From positions 2,207 to 7,471 of the forward strand of contig MHXC01000030.1 in the NCBI GenBank assembly GCA_001824325.1: a DNA stretch of 5,265 nucleotides, written 5' to 3'. This DNA is from Parcubacteria group bacterium RIFCSPHIGHO2_01_FULL_47_10b (lineage in GTDB: Bacteria; Patescibacteriota; Minisyncoccia; 2-01-FULL-47-10). Shown one piece after another: positions 4,553-5,265 of this stretch (positions within the stretch are counted from its first letter, which is position 1; each line of letters begins with the position of its first letter). The position numbers and the translations under genes were made by a program. The notes under the pieces are model-generated. The model was not told the DNA's origin. It did not search any database and was given only the letters and a program-made list of their open reading frames with translations.

Positions 4553-5265
4553 CATTAGCGCCGGTTTTCTGCCGACTTCGGAAAAGAAGAAGGTTTTAAT
4601 TTTTTCTTTGGCCTATCGTCCGCTGATCGGCGGCGCTGAAATCGCTTTGGAAGAAATTACCAAACGCATCAGCAATTACGAATTTCATTTAATAACGGCT
4701 AGGTTTGATGCGAAAAACTTGCCTTACGAAAAGCTAGGCAATGTCTTTGTCTATCGGGTCGGCTGGGGGATTAAGTGGGATAAGTATTTATTTTTTCTGC
4801 TGGCCTATTTTAAAGCCGTCGCACTCGAGGCTAAACACAAATTCCCGATTGTTTGGGGGATGATGGCCAACTACGCCGCCTTGGCCGCTTTGTTGTTTAA
4901 ATGGAGTTATGACGTTAAATATCTTTTAACGGAACAAAGCGGCGACAGCGATGAATTTATTAGGAAAAGAACTTGGTTTTGGAGGCCGCTTTATAAACAA
5001 GTATATAAGCAAGCCGATATCATTCAAGTCATTAGTCAGTGGTTGGCCGAAAGGGCCAGAAGCTTTGAATATCAAAAAGAGATCAAAGTCGTGCCCAATG
5101 GTTTTGACGGTCGGGCATTCAGACAAAAACCCACCGCCCAAGACAAAGGTCAGATGAGAGAGAGATTAAGATTAACCGCCAGCGATAAAGTGATTATTAC
5201 CGTTTCCCGCTTGGTGGAGAAAAACGGTTTGGCTGATCTAATTGGCGCGCTGGTTTATTTGCCGG
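4539..5265 (+). CDS. Glycosyltransferase, GT-B fold, family 4-type (3' end outside window)
   Basis: This frame starts at ATG 4539, directly after an in-frame TAA (4536-4538), and stays open to the window edge (242 complete codons). The start overlaps the last 14 bases of the dehydrogenase gene, which suggests coupled translation in one operon. The N domain shows KKVLIFSLAYRPLIGGAE (17-34), with the GGAE loop of family 4 enzymes. VWGMMANYAALAALL (105-119) and YLLTEQSGDSDEF (128-140) follow. The domain junction has IIQVISQWLAERA (161-173) and VVPNGFD (184-190), and the C domain opens with ITVSRLVEKNGLADLIGAL (220-238), containing the Arg and Lys expected to bind donor phosphate. The E-x7-E region lies beyond the window. 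Family proteins often begin near the KKVLIF strand; here about 17 polar residues precede it, so a later start is conceivable though no good ATG is available. With the dehydrogenase upstream, a uronic-acid-containing surface glycan is a reasonable guess. Confidence 0.88.
   Translation, partial: MTENNISAGFLPTSEKKKVLIFSLAYRPLIGGAEIALEEITKRISNYEFHLITARFDAKNLPYEKLGNVFVYRVGWGIKWDKYLFFLLAYFKAVALEAKHKFPIVWGMMANYAALAALLFKWSYDVKYLLTEQSGDSDEFIRKRTWFWRPLYKQVYKQADIIQVISQWLAERARSFEYQKEIKVVPNGFDGRAFRQKPTAQDKGQMRERLRLTASDKVIITVSRLVEKNGLADLIGALVYLP

Noticed and set aside
4926..5157. Two open frames, one on each strand, inside the last gene
   Set aside because: The third frame encodes a continuous family 4 glycosyltransferase with the VVPNGFD and TVSRL motifs here, so these are shadows.
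1..5265. CRISPR arrays, tRNA or rRNA genes, insertion sequences, defence systems
   Set aside because: I saw no spaced direct repeats, cloverleaf-type segments, rRNA-like sequence, transposase motifs or inverted terminal repeats.

Overview
The window looks like a piece of a Patescibacteria (Candidate Phyla Radiation) chromosome, probably from the Parcubacteria side. This is an inference from protein style: a poly-glycine linker behind an N-terminal beta domain, 'VYYI..GKKYVFP'-type C-terminal repeats, a very large secreted protein ending in a 'KGCFQ' motif, and small sugar-nucleotide and glycosyltransferase genes packed around them. No rRNA, tRNA, marker gene, CRISPR array, insertion sequence or integrase is visible, so the assignment rests on recall of similar proteins, not on a search.

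Left part (1-2481, plus strand): two cell-surface genes in tandem, 30 bases apart. The first is the C-terminal 289 residues of a larger, Ser/Thr/Gly/Ala-rich secreted or fibre-like protein whose start is outside the window. The second is complete (526 aa): signal peptide, beta-rich domain, 15-glycine linker, ZU5-like beta-sandwich and a C-terminal repeat region. A strong hairpin with T-runs on both sides (about 2506-2531) closes this unit and also serves the gene converging on it.

Middle (2546-3661, minus strand): one GT-B fold, family 4-type glycosyltransferase. It has a substitution in the normally conserved E-x7-E motif and a repeat-like insert between its two Rossmann domains. Its start faces a 111-base divergent control region. 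That region holds a near-consensus plus-strand promoter with an extended -10, then a hairpin in the predicted 5' leader.

Right part (3773-5265, plus strand): a compact nucleotide-sugar dehydrogenase that keeps the catalytic residues but lacks the C-terminal nucleotide-binding domain. Its last 14 bases overlap the start of a second family 4-type glycosyltransferase, which runs off the window. The dehydrogenase would supply or modify an activated (uronic acid-type) sugar and the two transferases would build a surface glycan. The two secreted proteins next door could be recipients or partners of that glycan, but nothing in the sequence proves this link.

None of the four visible start codons has a recognisable Shine-Dalgarno sequence. 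I do not see a clearly new defence or mobile system. The most unusual items are the shortened dehydrogenase, the altered transferase motif, the exact 18-base duplication inside the poly-glycine tract, and the overlapping divergent promoter with its leader hairpin.
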